A stretch of 64,000 bases of DNA, from assembly GCA_028279765.1 (NCBI GenBank), contig JANQND010000030.1, forward strand, positions 60,917 through 124,916. The letters are read 5' to 3'. Position numbers and translations under genes: made by a program. This stretch comes from Candidatus Nanoarchaeia archaeon (GTDB taxonomy: Archaea; Nanobdellota; Nanobdellia; Woesearchaeales; WJIZ01). The notes under the pieces are model-generated. The model ran no database searches, had not been told where the DNA came from, and saw only the letters and a list, made by a program, of their open reading frames with translations. Positions 8,217 through 15,235 of this stretch are shown piece after piece (position 1 is the stretch's first letter; every line of letters starts with the position of its first letter).

Positions 8217-8960
8217 ATGGGAAAAGAAAGTATTGAAGCATTAGTTGAAGGCGGTAAAGCAACCGCTGCACCACCGTTAGGTCCGGCTCTGGGCCCGTTA
8301 GGCGTAAACATCGGCCAGGTAGTGGCAGCAATTAATGAGAAAACCACCTCATTCAAAGGAATGCAGGTTCCCGTAAAAGTTATTGTTGATTCTGATACTA
8401 AAGAGTTCGAAATTTCCATCGGTACCCCTCCGGCATCTGCCCTTATCAAAAAAGAAGCAGGCGTGCAGAAAGGAGCAGGTAATCCCTTAACCGATAAGGT
8501 TGCTGATATTCTCATTGAACAGGTTATCAAGATTGCTCAGATGAAAGAAGATGCCCTGCTAGGCAAAGATATGAAGGAAAAAGTAAAAGAAATCTGCGGC
8601 ACCTGCCAGTCCATGGGCATTCTCGTTGAAGGAAAACCTGCTCATGATGCGATTGAAGAGATTAAAGCAGGTAAGTTTGATGAAAAGATCGCATCCGGTA
8701 AAACCGAGCTAAGCGAAGAAGAGAAAAAGAAGCTTGAAGAAGAGAAGAAAAAGCTTGCTGCAGAAATGGAAGAGCGCCGCCATGAGTATGAGGCCAAAGC
8801 AAAAGAAATCATCGGCCAGCTCAAAGGAAAAGATAACAAATTCTTAACAAATAAGATGAAAGAAGCAGGAATCCCTGACCAGATCATCAAAGAACAACTC
8901 CCTGAAGAAGAGGAGAAAAAGGACGATGATAAAAAGGAAGAAGCCCCTGCTAAAAAGTAG
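8217..8960 (+). CDS. rpl11: Large-subunit ribosomal protein uL11 with C-terminal extension
   Basis: A protein of 247 residues. The first ~140 are uL11: ALVEGGKATAAPPLGPALGPLGVNIGQVV at the N-terminus and an RNA-binding C-domain ending VKEICGTCQSMGILVEGKPAHD. It sits at the GTPase-associated centre. Residues ~140-247 are an extra charged region: a Lys/Glu coiled coil (ELSEEEKKKLEEEKKKLAAEME), a short folded-looking piece (FLTNKMKEAGIPDQIIKEQL) and an acidic/Lys tail. The usual archaeal protein has about 160 residues, so the extension of roughly 85 to 100 residues is notable. No L1-L10-L12 genes follow, unlike many archaea. Confidence 0.93.
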   Translation: MGKESIEALVEGGKATAAPPLGPALGPLGVNIGQVVAAINEKTTSFKGMQVPVKVIVDSDTKEFEISIGTPPASALIKKEAGVQKGAGNPLTDKVADILIEQVIKIAQMKEDALLGKDMKEKVKEICGTCQSMGILVEGKPAHDAIEEIKAGKFDEKIASGKTELSEEEKKKLEEEKKKLAAEMEERRHEYEAKAKEIIGQLKGKDNKFLTNKMKEAGIPDQIIKEQLPEEEEKKDDDKKEEAPAKK

Positions 8961-8978
8961 GTTTTCTAGTTTAATAAA

Positions 8979-8988
8979 TTATATAAAT
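8979..8988 (+). promoter_or_regulatory. TATA box for glycosyltransferase-like gene
   Basis: TTATATAAAT at 8979-8988 places transcript start a few bases before the GTG at 9011. Confidence 0.4.
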
Positions 8989-9010
8989 TTTGGATATTTT
9001 TTATTCTTGA

Positions 9011-10384
9011 GTGGGTAAAAAACAACGACTAGCTTTAGATATCACGCGTAGTAATGGCTTAGACGGGTTTTCAGTGATGCTGGAGCATTACATTGATTTT
9101 CTTAAGAATGACTATGAAGTGCTTCTTATTACTGGTAGACATGAGGAAAAATATGGCGTAACTGATGGAGGATATGAGATTGAGCAAGTAGATGATCTCT
9201 TCATCAATCATCCTCATACTATCCTTCTACGAGAAAATCAATTTAAAGAACAATATAGAAAAGAGAACTTTCGAAAAGGGAAGGACGGCTATCTAACTGA
9301 AGGACAATGGGATAGTCTTTTTCATGAGCAGAACAATAGAATACATTCAAAGTTAGAAAAGCTGATAGAGGGACAAGACATTTTCTTCCATTTTGGTTTT
9401 TTAGGTCTTCGATATTTACACCCTGCAGCAGCATTAGCATCCAAGAAAATCATCGGAGAGTGGATCATACCACAGAAGTCGAATGGAGCTGACCCAATGG
9501 GAGAGCGTCCACAAACAGTGGATAGGATTCTACCAAGATATCTTAACCTATTAGCAGCGAACGATTCAACTCCTAGGGGATTATATAACTTTCCACACCT
9601 GGACCACATTGCAATCAATCATCATCAATTTCTTAAGTTTCACCAAACCTACCGCATACCAATAGATCAAGTCTTTGAGATACCCGATTTCATCCCACTT
9701 AAGCATCCTCATATCCATCATGAAATGGGATTTGACGCATCGATATATACTGCTCTTCAAGAAGGTAGGATTATAACAAATGGTCTTCCTGATCTCACGG
9801 AAAAAACAGTGTATTTCGTTTCGCCGGTGAGAACCATTGAAAGAAAACAGCTAATTGAAGCAATGAACTACGCAAAATACTATGGAGAGGTAACTGGACA
9901 GCAGGTGCATTTCGTAATGACTCATCCAAAAACTGATGGGCAAGAGTATTTTGAGAGAATCATTTCTCATGCAAAGGAAAATAAAATTGATATAAGCTAT
10001 CTAGGCGATAGCATTACTCACAAAAGTCTTAGAAAAACATTAACTCAATTAGCAAAATTGAATTCAATCATGGTCGTAGCTAGCAACGCAGGGGCAATGG
10101 AGAATGCAATTATTGAAGGTACCGAGTATGGTTTTCCCGAACTAGTGTCCTGCCTTCTAAATTCTGCACCCATCTTTAGGGAAAAGGGATTTCAATTTCA
10201 TGAGATGACATTTCAGAATTTGGAATCAGAGGGTCCTGATATGGTGAGCTATATCAATAATATGCTATACACAGATATGCGAATGCAACATGCAAGTAAT
10301 AATATTCGAGTAACATATGATCATTTCTCCACACATGCAAACGCTGAAAAAATAAGAGAGATGATTACTCATAAAGCAGCCTAA
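9011..10384 (+). CDS. Glycosyltransferase-like protein (GT-B fold, GT4-like)
   Basis: A protein of 457 residues from GTG 9011. The N-terminus (RLALDITRSNGLDGFSVMLEHYIDFLKNDYEVLLITGRHEE) looks like the donor-independent half of GT-B enzymes. The C-terminal half (VYFVSPVRTIERKQLIEAMNYAKYYGE, then VHFVMTHPKTDGQEYFERIISHAKE and MVVASNAGAMENAIIEGTEYGFPELVS) resembles the GT4 donor site, where AMENAIIEGTEYG takes the place of the usual E-x(7)-E region. Substrates are unknown and the call is structural resemblance only. The 3' end overlaps the convergent dtdA gene by four bases. Confidence 0.55.
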   Translation: MGKKQRLALDITRSNGLDGFSVMLEHYIDFLKNDYEVLLITGRHEEKYGVTDGGYEIEQVDDLFINHPHTILLRENQFKEQYRKENFRKGKDGYLTEGQWDSLFHEQNNRIHSKLEKLIEGQDIFFHFGFLGLRYLHPAAALASKKIIGEWIIPQKSNGADPMGERPQTVDRILPRYLNLLAANDSTPRGLYNFPHLDHIAINHHQFLKFHQTYRIPIDQVFEIPDFIPLKHPHIHHEMGFDASIYTALQEGRIITNGLPDLTEKTVYFVSPVRTIERKQLIEAMNYAKYYGEVTGQQVHFVMTHPKTDGQEYFERIISHAKENKIDISYLGDSITHKSLRKTLTQLAKLNSIMVVASNAGAMENAIIEGTEYGFPELVSCLLNSAPIFREKGFQFHEMTFQNLESEGPDMVSYINNMLYTDMRMQHASNNIRVTYDHFSTHANAEKIREMITHKAA

Positions 10385-11193
10385 CCTTTCAACACCTTCT
10401 CAACTCTTCTCATCTCCACATCCATTTTTTCTAACAAAGAAACAATTCGCTCCTTCTCTTTTCCAAGCCCTTTCCAATCTAATAAAACAAAAGAAGCACC
10501 GGATTTTTCCATAGCCTGACGAATCATATCCTCGTCCAATGACTCCAGCATATACTTCGGGCAAATGTGCCCCAAAGCAATATCCGTTCGCTCAAGGACT
10601 TTCAAAAAGTTATTACAGTAATGCAGTCCTCCGATGCCAAAGCCAATCTCCGTGGATACAAAGGTCTTTGAAGTAATAGAAAGGATGACTTTAGCCAGTA
10701 TCTCGCCTGATTTCTGATCTTTCCACTGCTCTTCATTCGATCCAATTTCAATAAATAAAGCAGGCTTCTCCTGGTAAGGCCCATGATGCGTTGCCTCAAG
10801 CGTTATCTCGTGGTGCGGTAACTGATCTGCAAACTTCATCATCTCCAGATAGCATGCCCTCATTAAAGCAGCAGGAGCAGATACAAGAGTTCTTGCTCGA
10901 CCTCCATAATCAGCAGCATCCCAATTCCCAATTACATGACAGGTAAGCGATGGAACTGCTTCCTTGGAAACATGCTTGCTGGCAAATAAAAAGACATCCG
11001 CATCAATTTTTGTATCAAGGTCCTCAGTACGAATCAGGCGGGTAGTGATAGTATACAATCGTAAATTCTTGTGAGAATACACTGGATGCGTATCAAACAC
11101 CCCGCTCTCCTCCCAATGCGCCTGCTCCAAGAGGTTCTCTTTAATGGTCAAGCCAGCAGGGTCCAGGACAGAGCAAATGATAGCAAACTTCAT
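10381..11193 (-). CDS. dtdA: D-aminoacyl-tRNA deacylase, DtdA (GEK1 family)
   Basis: A protein of 270 residues. It hydrolyses D-amino acids wrongly attached to tRNA, a proofreading role in translation. The family signature EATHHGPY is present, along with the conserved N-terminus (FAIICSVLDPAGLTIKENLL) and EIGSNEEQWKD, FGIGGLHYCNNF and ALGHICPKY. Length fits the archaeal family (about 265-280). The TATA-like sequence (minus strand) at 11218-11225 is 25 bases before ATG 11193, giving a leaderless start. Confidence 0.92.
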   Translation of the reverse strand: MKFAIICSVLDPAGLTIKENLLEQAHWEESGVFDTHPVYSHKNLRLYTITTRLIRTEDLDTKIDADVFLFASKHVSKEAVPSLTCHVIGNWDAADYGGRARTLVSAPAALMRACYLEMMKFADQLPHHEITLEATHHGPYQEKPALFIEIGSNEEQWKDQKSGEILAKVILSITSKTFVSTEIGFGIGGLHYCNNFLKVLERTDIALGHICPKYMLESLDEDMIRQAMEKSGASFVLLDWKGLGKEKERIVSLLEKMDVEMRRVEKVLKG

Positions 11194-11217
11194 GATTCAT
11201 CGTTTCAAGAATCCTTC

Positions 11218-11225
11218 TTTTTATA
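11218..11225 (-). promoter_or_regulatory. dtdA TATA box
   Basis: The minus strand reads TATAAAAA about 25 bases before ATG 11193. Confidence 0.5.
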
Positions 11226-11275
11226 CTTTCTGATTAATTATTTTCCATATAACAAATAGAAAAATCCAAAACCAC

Positions 11276-11406
11276 AAAATACTTAAATAAGTATTTTCAT
11301 AAGAAAAAAAATAAATAAAAAAATAAGTACTTCCCTAAGAGAAATGAAAATGCGAGTGAAAAGGCTTAAATATAAGTATTTTAATAATGAGAAAAATAAG
11401 TATTTT
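11276..11406. promoter_or_regulatory. Candidate operator array of TAAGTATTTT half-sites
   Basis: A palindrome AAAATACTTA-aa-TAAGTATTTT at 11276-11297 is followed by direct half-sites TAAGTACTT (11324-11332), TAAGTATTTT (11373-11382) and TAAGTATTTT (11397-11406). The last ends five bases before the ATG of an AbrB-like gene, and the third overlaps the apparent TATA box CTTAAATATA (11365-11374). AbrB-fold regulators often autoregulate, so these may be its binding sites. The block also lies between dtdA and the micro-operon and could affect both. Confidence 0.45.
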
Positions 11407-11411
11407 TTAAA

Positions 11412-11585
11412 ATGGTTGCAACACAGTTCAAACGAAAATTATACAAGAGAGGATCTAGCTTCGAGACTACCATCCCTATGCCCATGCTCTTTGCACTCGA
11501 CAAGTCTAAAAAACATAATGTTGTCTTTACGTATGACCCACAAGTTAATCGGTGGATAGTCCAATTTGAGGAGGTGAAAAAATAA
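11412..11585 (+). CDS. Small AbrB/MazE-like swapped-hairpin DNA-binding protein
   Basis: A protein of 57 residues, short but clearly patterned: FKRKLYKRGSSFETTIPMPMLFALD, then KKHNVVFTYDPQVNRWIVQFEEV. This is the looped-hinge beta-hairpin layout of AbrB/SpoVT/MazE proteins (R-G-S-x-x-T-T-IP). The stop TAA shares its last base with the next gene's ATG (11585), and GAGGAGGTG just before acts as that gene's ribosome binding site. It heads a three-gene cluster and is probably an autoregulator acting on the upstream half-sites. Confidence 0.7.
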   Translation: MVATQFKRKLYKRGSSFETTIPMPMLFALDKSKKHNVVFTYDPQVNRWIVQFEEVKK

Positions 11586-11890
11586 TGGAGTACCGGCTGA
11601 AAGACGTGATCGGCTCATTAGAATACAATGAGTTAATGAAAATGAGAGAAGACATCAACAAAGGTGGATTTCATCTCAAGAAATTTCTTGATGTTACCAT
11701 AAAGCAAAAAGAGCACGATCATGCCACGCACTGTACAACCTGCTCAAATAAGCTCAAGCCCACTGATGCTAATAATTTTACTCTGGTCTTTGGTCCGGCT
11801 GACTTCAAGAAAAAAGCAAGCTTCTGCGGGATCGATTGCATGGAGTATTTCCTCTCTGAGCTCAAACAAGTAAAAAAGGTGCTTCAATGA
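11585..11890 (+). CDS. Small Cys-rich protein, treble-clef-like zinc site
   Basis: A protein of 101 residues. The first ~55 are helical and charged (LKDVIGSLEYNELMKMREDINKGGFHLKKFLDVTIK). Then HATHCTTCSNKL and, 30 residues later, ASFCGIDCMEYFL give two Cys pairs (CxxC and CxxxC) suited to one zinc ion. I do not recognise a named family. It is coupled to both neighbours (TAATG before, ATGA after), so the three small proteins are made together. Confidence 0.6.
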   Translation: MEYRLKDVIGSLEYNELMKMREDINKGGFHLKKFLDVTIKQKEHDHATHCTTCSNKLKPTDANNFTLVFGPADFKKKASFCGIDCMEYFLSELKQVKKVLQ

Positions 11891-12060
11891 TCAGCGTTCT
11901 TGAAAAAAAGCCCGCAGAAGACGATATCATTGAACTGGACCTCAACAAGCCATGGCCAAAAAAATCCAGGGCGAGTACCTGGATGGATGAGGCGCAAAAA
12001 GATTTCTCAAAGCCGAGCAGAAGAAAGTCTAATCAGGATTTCATTACCGTTGTGCAATAG
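11887..12060 (+). CDS. Small unknown protein, third gene of micro-operon
   Basis: A protein of 57 residues, starting in the ATGA overlap with the previous stop. The sequence runs MISVLEKKPAEDDIIELDLN, then KPWPKKSRASTWMDEAQKDF and ends DFITVVQ. It is acidic then basic, Pro/Trp-containing and probably unfolded alone. It is supported mainly by its coupled position. Function is unknown. Confidence 0.5.
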   Translation: MISVLEKKPAEDDIIELDLNKPWPKKSRASTWMDEAQKDFSKPSRRKSNQDFITVVQ

Positions 12061-12118
12061 GTTAAAGACTAACAATGTTGGGCATTCTTATGTTCAATAT
12101 GGATACATTTGTCACAAT

Positions 12119-12127
12119 CTTTAAATA
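12119..12127 (+). promoter_or_regulatory. TATA box for retropepsin-like gene
   Basis: CTTTAAATA ends 22 bases before ATG 12150 but only 4 before ATG 12132, so the inner ATG is the probable start. Confidence 0.45.
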
Positions 12128-12149
12128 ACACATGTCCATTATTTCTGCC

Positions 12150-12488
12150 ATGGCAAAAACCATCATCGGGCTTACTGAATTTGTCAAGCTCCATGCAGAC
12201 AAAAAGAAAAAAAGAGTCAAAGCCCGCATTGATACCGGCGCAACCAGAAGTTCCATGGATATCCAATTGGCAAAGGATTTGCACCTAGGGCCTATCCTCA
12301 GGAGAAAAAAAGTGCGCTCTGCACACGGCACCATGATGCGCCCGATCATCGAGTGCAAAATTGAGCTCGCAGGAATCTGCATGACAACTGAGTTCACGCT
12401 TGCCGACAGAAGCCACATGAAATACAAAGTATTAATAGGGCAAAATTCCCTGCAAAAACATTTCCTCATTGACCCGTCTAAAAAATAA
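12150..12488 (+). CDS. Retropepsin-like ATP-grasp-associated protease (RimB/Zn_protease type)
   Basis: A protein of 112 residues from ATG 12150. ARIDTGATRSSMD carries the aspartic protease DTGA motif. KVRSAHGTMMRPIIECKIELAGI and YKVLIGQNSL complete the family pattern of the putative ATP-dependent zinc protease (PF05618), now viewed as retropepsin-like enzymes paired with RimK-type ligases. The RimK-like gene starts immediately after the stop, the usual partnership. The likely role is trimming or removing what the ligase adds, which is inference from family context. Confidence 0.75.
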   Translation: MAKTIIGLTEFVKLHADKKKKRVKARIDTGATRSSMDIQLAKDLHLGPILRRKKVRSAHGTMMRPIIECKIELAGICMTTEFTLADRSHMKYKVLIGQNSLQKHFLIDPSKK

Positions 12489-13553
12489 ATGAAAGCAGCA
12501 ATAATCTCACTCGGATCGGAAAGCTCACAGATGCTCGCCGATGCAATGAAAGAGTATTTTAACAAAGTTGAAATGCTTGATTTGCGCAAGATTGAAGTGA
12601 ATCTTACCAATGAATTAGAAATTCTCTATGAAGGAAAACCAATACCAAAGTTTGACTGTATCTATCTGAAAGGCTCCTTTCGATACTCACAGCTATTAAG
12701 CGCGATCACCTCTTCACTTTCCAAAACGTCCTACATGCCCCTCAAAGCAAATGCCTTTGCCATTGCCCATGACAAGATCTACACGCAGATTGATATTCAG
12801 CGCCATAATATCCCTATGCCAACCACGTATCTAACCGCAACCATTGCAGCAACCAGGCAGATTCTCAAAAAAATTAATTATCCTATTATCATGAAGTTTC
12901 CTCAAGGGACGCAGGGAAAAGGCGTGATGTATGCCGATTCCTTTGCTTCTGCATCATCCATATTAGATGCTCTTGATTCCCTAAAGCAGCCCTTCCTGAT
13001 CCAGGAATATGTCGATACCGGCGGTGTCGATCTTCGGGTTTTGGTAGTTGGCCACAAGGTCGTTGCTGCCATGCGCAGAAAAGCAGAATCCGGAGAAGAG
13101 CGTGCAAACATTCATACCGGCGCAGTTGGTGAAGCATATCTGCCCGATAAGCACACACAAAAGATCGCAATTGATGCTGCAAAATCCATTGGCGCAGAGG
13201 TTTGCGCGGTTGATATCTTAGAAGGAATAAAAGGCCCCATGGTTATCGAATTAAATGTCTCTCCCGGCCTGCAGGAGATCTCGAAAGTAACGGATATCGA
13301 TATCCCCGATAAGATTGCAAAATATCTCTATGAGCAAACCAAGCATCGCTTTGATTCTGCAAAGAAAAAAGAAACCAAGAAAATCATGAAAACGATCAAT
13401 TATTCAGAGGGCCATGATGTAATTACTCAGTTGGATTTTCGGGGGAATCGGATTTTACTTCCTGAGCTGGCAACCAAGATTTCTAAAATAAGCGATGATA
13501 AAGAGGTTACGCTCACTGCCTGGAAAGATAAGATTATCATTAAGAGATTTTGA
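12489..13553 (+). CDS. RimK-family ATP-grasp ligase with C-terminal hairpin domain
   Basis: A protein of 354 residues, contiguous with the protease gene. The ATP-grasp core is residues ~95-290: HDKIYTQIDIQRHNIPMPTTYL, IIMKFPQGTQGKGVMYADS (ATP-binding loop), QEYVDTGGVDLRVLVVGHKVVAAMRRKA and MVIELNVSPGLQEI (metal-binding E/N). RimK enzymes add glutamate or other amino acids to protein or cofactor termini. The last ~60 residues (DVITQLDFRGNRILLPELATKI) look like an added small beta-domain, perhaps AbrB-like, absent from standard RimK (about 300). Substrate is unknown. Confidence 0.8.
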   Translation: MKAAIISLGSESSQMLADAMKEYFNKVEMLDLRKIEVNLTNELEILYEGKPIPKFDCIYLKGSFRYSQLLSAITSSLSKTSYMPLKANAFAIAHDKIYTQIDIQRHNIPMPTTYLTATIAATRQILKKINYPIIMKFPQGTQGKGVMYADSFASASSILDALDSLKQPFLIQEYVDTGGVDLRVLVVGHKVVAAMRRKAESGEERANIHTGAVGEAYLPDKHTQKIAIDAAKSIGAEVCAVDILEGIKGPMVIELNVSPGLQEISKVTDIDIPDKIAKYLYEQTKHRFDSAKKKETKKIMKTINYSEGHDVITQLDFRGNRILLPELATKISKISDDKEVTLTAWKDKIIIKRF

Positions 13554-13609
13554 AGAGATTTCTTACTCTTTGATTAGACAACAACAATACTCTAAATCAA
13601 AAAAATAAT

Positions 13610-13771
13610 AGCAACAATAATGACGGCAGACGGTCAAAGCTACGCTTTTTCCTGCGAGCCACTCCGAAGGTCATGGAAAGCAACTGACTTGATTGTATTG
13701 CTTTCCAGGACTCCTGAAAATCTTCGATTTTCATGAGAGCCAACCCTCGGCTCGCCTGCGTCATTGTTGCT
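13610..13771. repeat. Structured repeat R2 (large form, about 162 bases)
   Basis: Ends are AGCAACAAT (13610-13618) and ATTGTTGCT (13763-13771), extended inward by GACG-g-CAG (13622-13629) pairing with CTG-CGTC (13756-13762). Internal hairpins are AAAGC-tac-GCTTT, GGAAAGCAA (13675-13683)/TTGCTTTCC, TGAAAATC-ttc-GATTTTCA and GAGCC/GGCTC. CGCCTGCG near the 3' end resembles the GCCTGC signature of the smaller copies. Confidence 0.6.
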
Positions 13772-13795
13772 CTAGACCTTTCAGCTTGCTCTCAA

Positions 13796-13885
13796 GGCAA
13801 AACAACAATGGCGCAAATGGGCGAATACTTGCAGCCCAAAGTTTTGTGTAACAAAACTGGTTTGCCTGCCATTATTGTTGTTGTC
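13796..13885. repeat. Structured repeat R3 (core family copy)
   Basis: AACAACAAT (13801-13809) pairs with ATTGTTGTT (13874-13882). Hairpin one is TGGGC (13818-13822)/GCCCA (13834-13838) with loop GAATACTTGCA. Hairpin two is AGTTTTG (13840-13846)/CAAAACT (13852-13858). TTTGCCTGCC at 13861-13870 pairs in part with GGCGCAAA at 13810-13817. By hand alignment 64 of 69 core bases match the copy at 44424-44511. Confidence 0.75.
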
Positions 13886-14013
13886 TTACCAAAAATCATC
13901 ACAAGTGGACTTTTTCCATTACTGGCACTGCCAAGTAGTTACTTTTATAAATGAAAATGCACTTCAAAGGGCAAAAAGGGGTTCTCATAAGTTCATATTC
14001 ATTAACTAAATTT

Positions 14014-14220
14014 GATATAACTCTGTATTGAGTTGTATCAGCTTCGCTGCCATAAACACCTTTTTTGTTGGAATCCAATTCGGATTCAATAAGATGGAGC
14101 GCATTGAGTAGACACACCAAAAAATTAGCCCCGAAACATTAATACCAAGTGTTTCCGTGAATGGCTAATTTTAGAAGATAAAGGGTGGAAAAGCAGGAAA
14201 AAACAGGATCCTGTTTTTTC
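14014..14220. other. Hairpin-dense non-coding block
   Basis: The stretch 13886-14395 has no supported gene. It contains GATAtAACTC/GAGTTgTATC (14014-14023 with 14030-14039), GAATCC-aattc-GGATTC (14071-14087), AAAATTAGCC (14121-14130) with perfect partner GGCTAATTTT (14163-14172) enclosing GAAACA/TGTTTC, and a 24-base perfect palindrome at 14197-14220 whose half is GAAAAAACAGGA. The last could end transcription in either direction. Together they suggest a structured RNA or a remnant of mobile DNA ends. Confidence 0.5.
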
Positions 14221-14372
14221 TGAATAGCAAAGGCCCTTGTTTAGATAGCGCTAGCTTTCTTTAGATTTAAAAAAAAGAGTTACATCCTTCATAAAAAGAA
14301 AGGAAACCTATGGAAACAGCTTCTTAAAGGAAATAAATAATAACAGTGTAAAAACAAGATAAACACTTTTTA

Positions 14373-14390
14373 CGGCAAAAGCCGGGAGGT
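14373..14390 (+). promoter_or_regulatory. Hairpin and strong Shine-Dalgarno before first island ORF
   Basis: A small hairpin CGGC-aaaa-GCCG (14373-14384) runs directly into GGGAGGT (14384-14390), five bases before the ATG at 14396. The site is bacterial in style; most archaeal genes in this window lack such a site. Confidence 0.5.
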
Positions 14391-14395
14391 TACAA

Positions 14396-14704
14396 ATGAA
14401 GAATAGTCAGAATAGCAAGGTAACAAGAGCTCTTAATGTTATTGAAAATATAGCACAAGGAGCACCACTTAATGAAGAAGCCATGATGCAGTTTACAGAT
14501 TATCCAGTTCAATTTATCATGTTGCTGATGATACTAAAACGTGAGTGCAGCAGTAAATCACCTGATGATGTACATAGTCAAAACGAGCGCGGTCAATTTG
14601 ATTTTGGACCGTTTCCCTTTTCAGGTTTACCACTTGCCGATCTTGGAAGATCATTCTCACTCGCAGGTAGACAGTTCGATGTGGCACCAGCGTACAAATG
14701 TTGA
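14396..14704 (+). CDS. Unknown small island protein A
   Basis: A protein of 102 residues. The N-terminal half is helical (KVTRALNVIENIAQG, then YPVQFIMLLMILKRE). The C-terminal half is Gly/Pro/Phe-rich (FDFGPFPFSGLPLADLGRSFSLAGRQFDVAP) and ends Cys. There is no recognised family, signal peptide or clear membrane helix. The strong ribosome binding site GGGAGG is the main support. It is the first of three unrelated small ORFs before an aldo-keto reductase gene. Confidence 0.5.
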   Translation: MKNSQNSKVTRALNVIENIAQGAPLNEEAMMQFTDYPVQFIMLLMILKRECSSKSPDDVHSQNERGQFDFGPFPFSGLPLADLGRSFSLAGRQFDVAPAYKC

Positions 14705-14722
14705 ATTAATTAAAACTGTAAA

Positions 14723-14770
14723 TTAGATAGTTCTAACAATCAATAAAATAGAAGGAGTTTGACAGATGAA
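14723..14770 (+). repeat. Repeated leader segment, copy 1
   Basis: A 48-base segment ending in the Shine-Dalgarno and first two codons of island ORF B. It matches 15188-15235, ahead of ORF C, at 40 of 48 positions by hand alignment. The shared core is ATTCTAACAATCAATA or close to it. Confidence 0.65.
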
Positions 14771-15155
14771 AAACATTCCAATCAATTTACCAGAATGTTC
14801 ATCAATAGTTACAGACACTGTAAAAAAATATCTTCCAAAAAGTTTAACGGCAAGCCCTTCACCAATCCCCATATTAGTAGGTGTGCCCTCAATCGGTTAC
14901 GGGGTTTCCTTTCGTCGAAAGGGTACGGTGATGGAGATGCTCCAAAAAATGATGGATAGAAACGCAAAACACACGGTTTCAAATACTTCCATCATGATTG
15001 ATGGTAGTATTATAAATGTCAGCGGGGTAAATCCGAATTTGATAGGAGATGCAATTTCTCTCCCTCATAGGACAACACTTGAGAAGCTAGAAGGACCCAT
15101 GATAATTTGCTATATGGCCCACACAAAAATACAAAGACCAAGTAAATTACCTTAA
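14766..15155 (+). CDS. Unknown small island protein B
   Basis: A protein of 129 residues behind AGAAGGAG, seven to eight bases upstream. The sequence is Pro/Ile/Ser-rich with GVPSIGYGVSFRRKGTVMEMLQKMMDRNAKHTVSN and IMIDGSIINVSGVNPNLIGD, so a mixed alpha/beta fold is possible. I recognise no family. It has a leader duplicated in front of ORF C although the proteins are unrelated. Confidence 0.5.
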   Translation: MKNIPINLPECSSIVTDTVKKYLPKSLTASPSPIPILVGVPSIGYGVSFRRKGTVMEMLQKMMDRNAKHTVSNTSIMIDGSIINVSGVNPNLIGDAISLPHRTTLEKLEGPMIICYMAHTKIQRPSKLP

Positions 15156-15187
15156 TTGAGTATCTCAAATTGAACAAAGATAGAAAA

Positions 15188-15235
15188 TAAGATAATTCTA
15201 ACAATCAATATAACGAAAGGATTTTGACAAATGAA
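15188..15235 (+). repeat. Repeated leader segment, copy 2
   Basis: This is the partner of 14723-14770, ending in AAAGGA and the ATG of island ORF C at 15231. Confidence 0.65.

Larger units (their letters stand above)
13577..13885. repeat. Composite structured repeat block bounded by 12-base inverted repeats
   Basis: GACAACAACAAT at 13577-13588 and its exact complement ATTGTTGTTGTC at 13874-13885 bound 309 bases that contain two further elements, R2 and R3. The simplest reading is one repeat element interrupted by or fused with another of the same kind. It lies downstream of the ATP-grasp gene and contains no convincing ORF. Confidence 0.65.

Noticed and set aside
11344..11559. 71-codon frame overlapping the AbrB-like gene
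   Set aside because: The overlapping 57-residue frame at 11412-11585 shows the AbrB fold pattern and is coupled to the next gene. The longer frame runs through operator-like repeats.
14373..14390. CGGC-aaaa-GCCG before the first island ORF as a riboswitch
   Set aside because: Only a 4-base stem directly at the ribosome binding site is seen, with none of the conserved core of a known riboswitch class.
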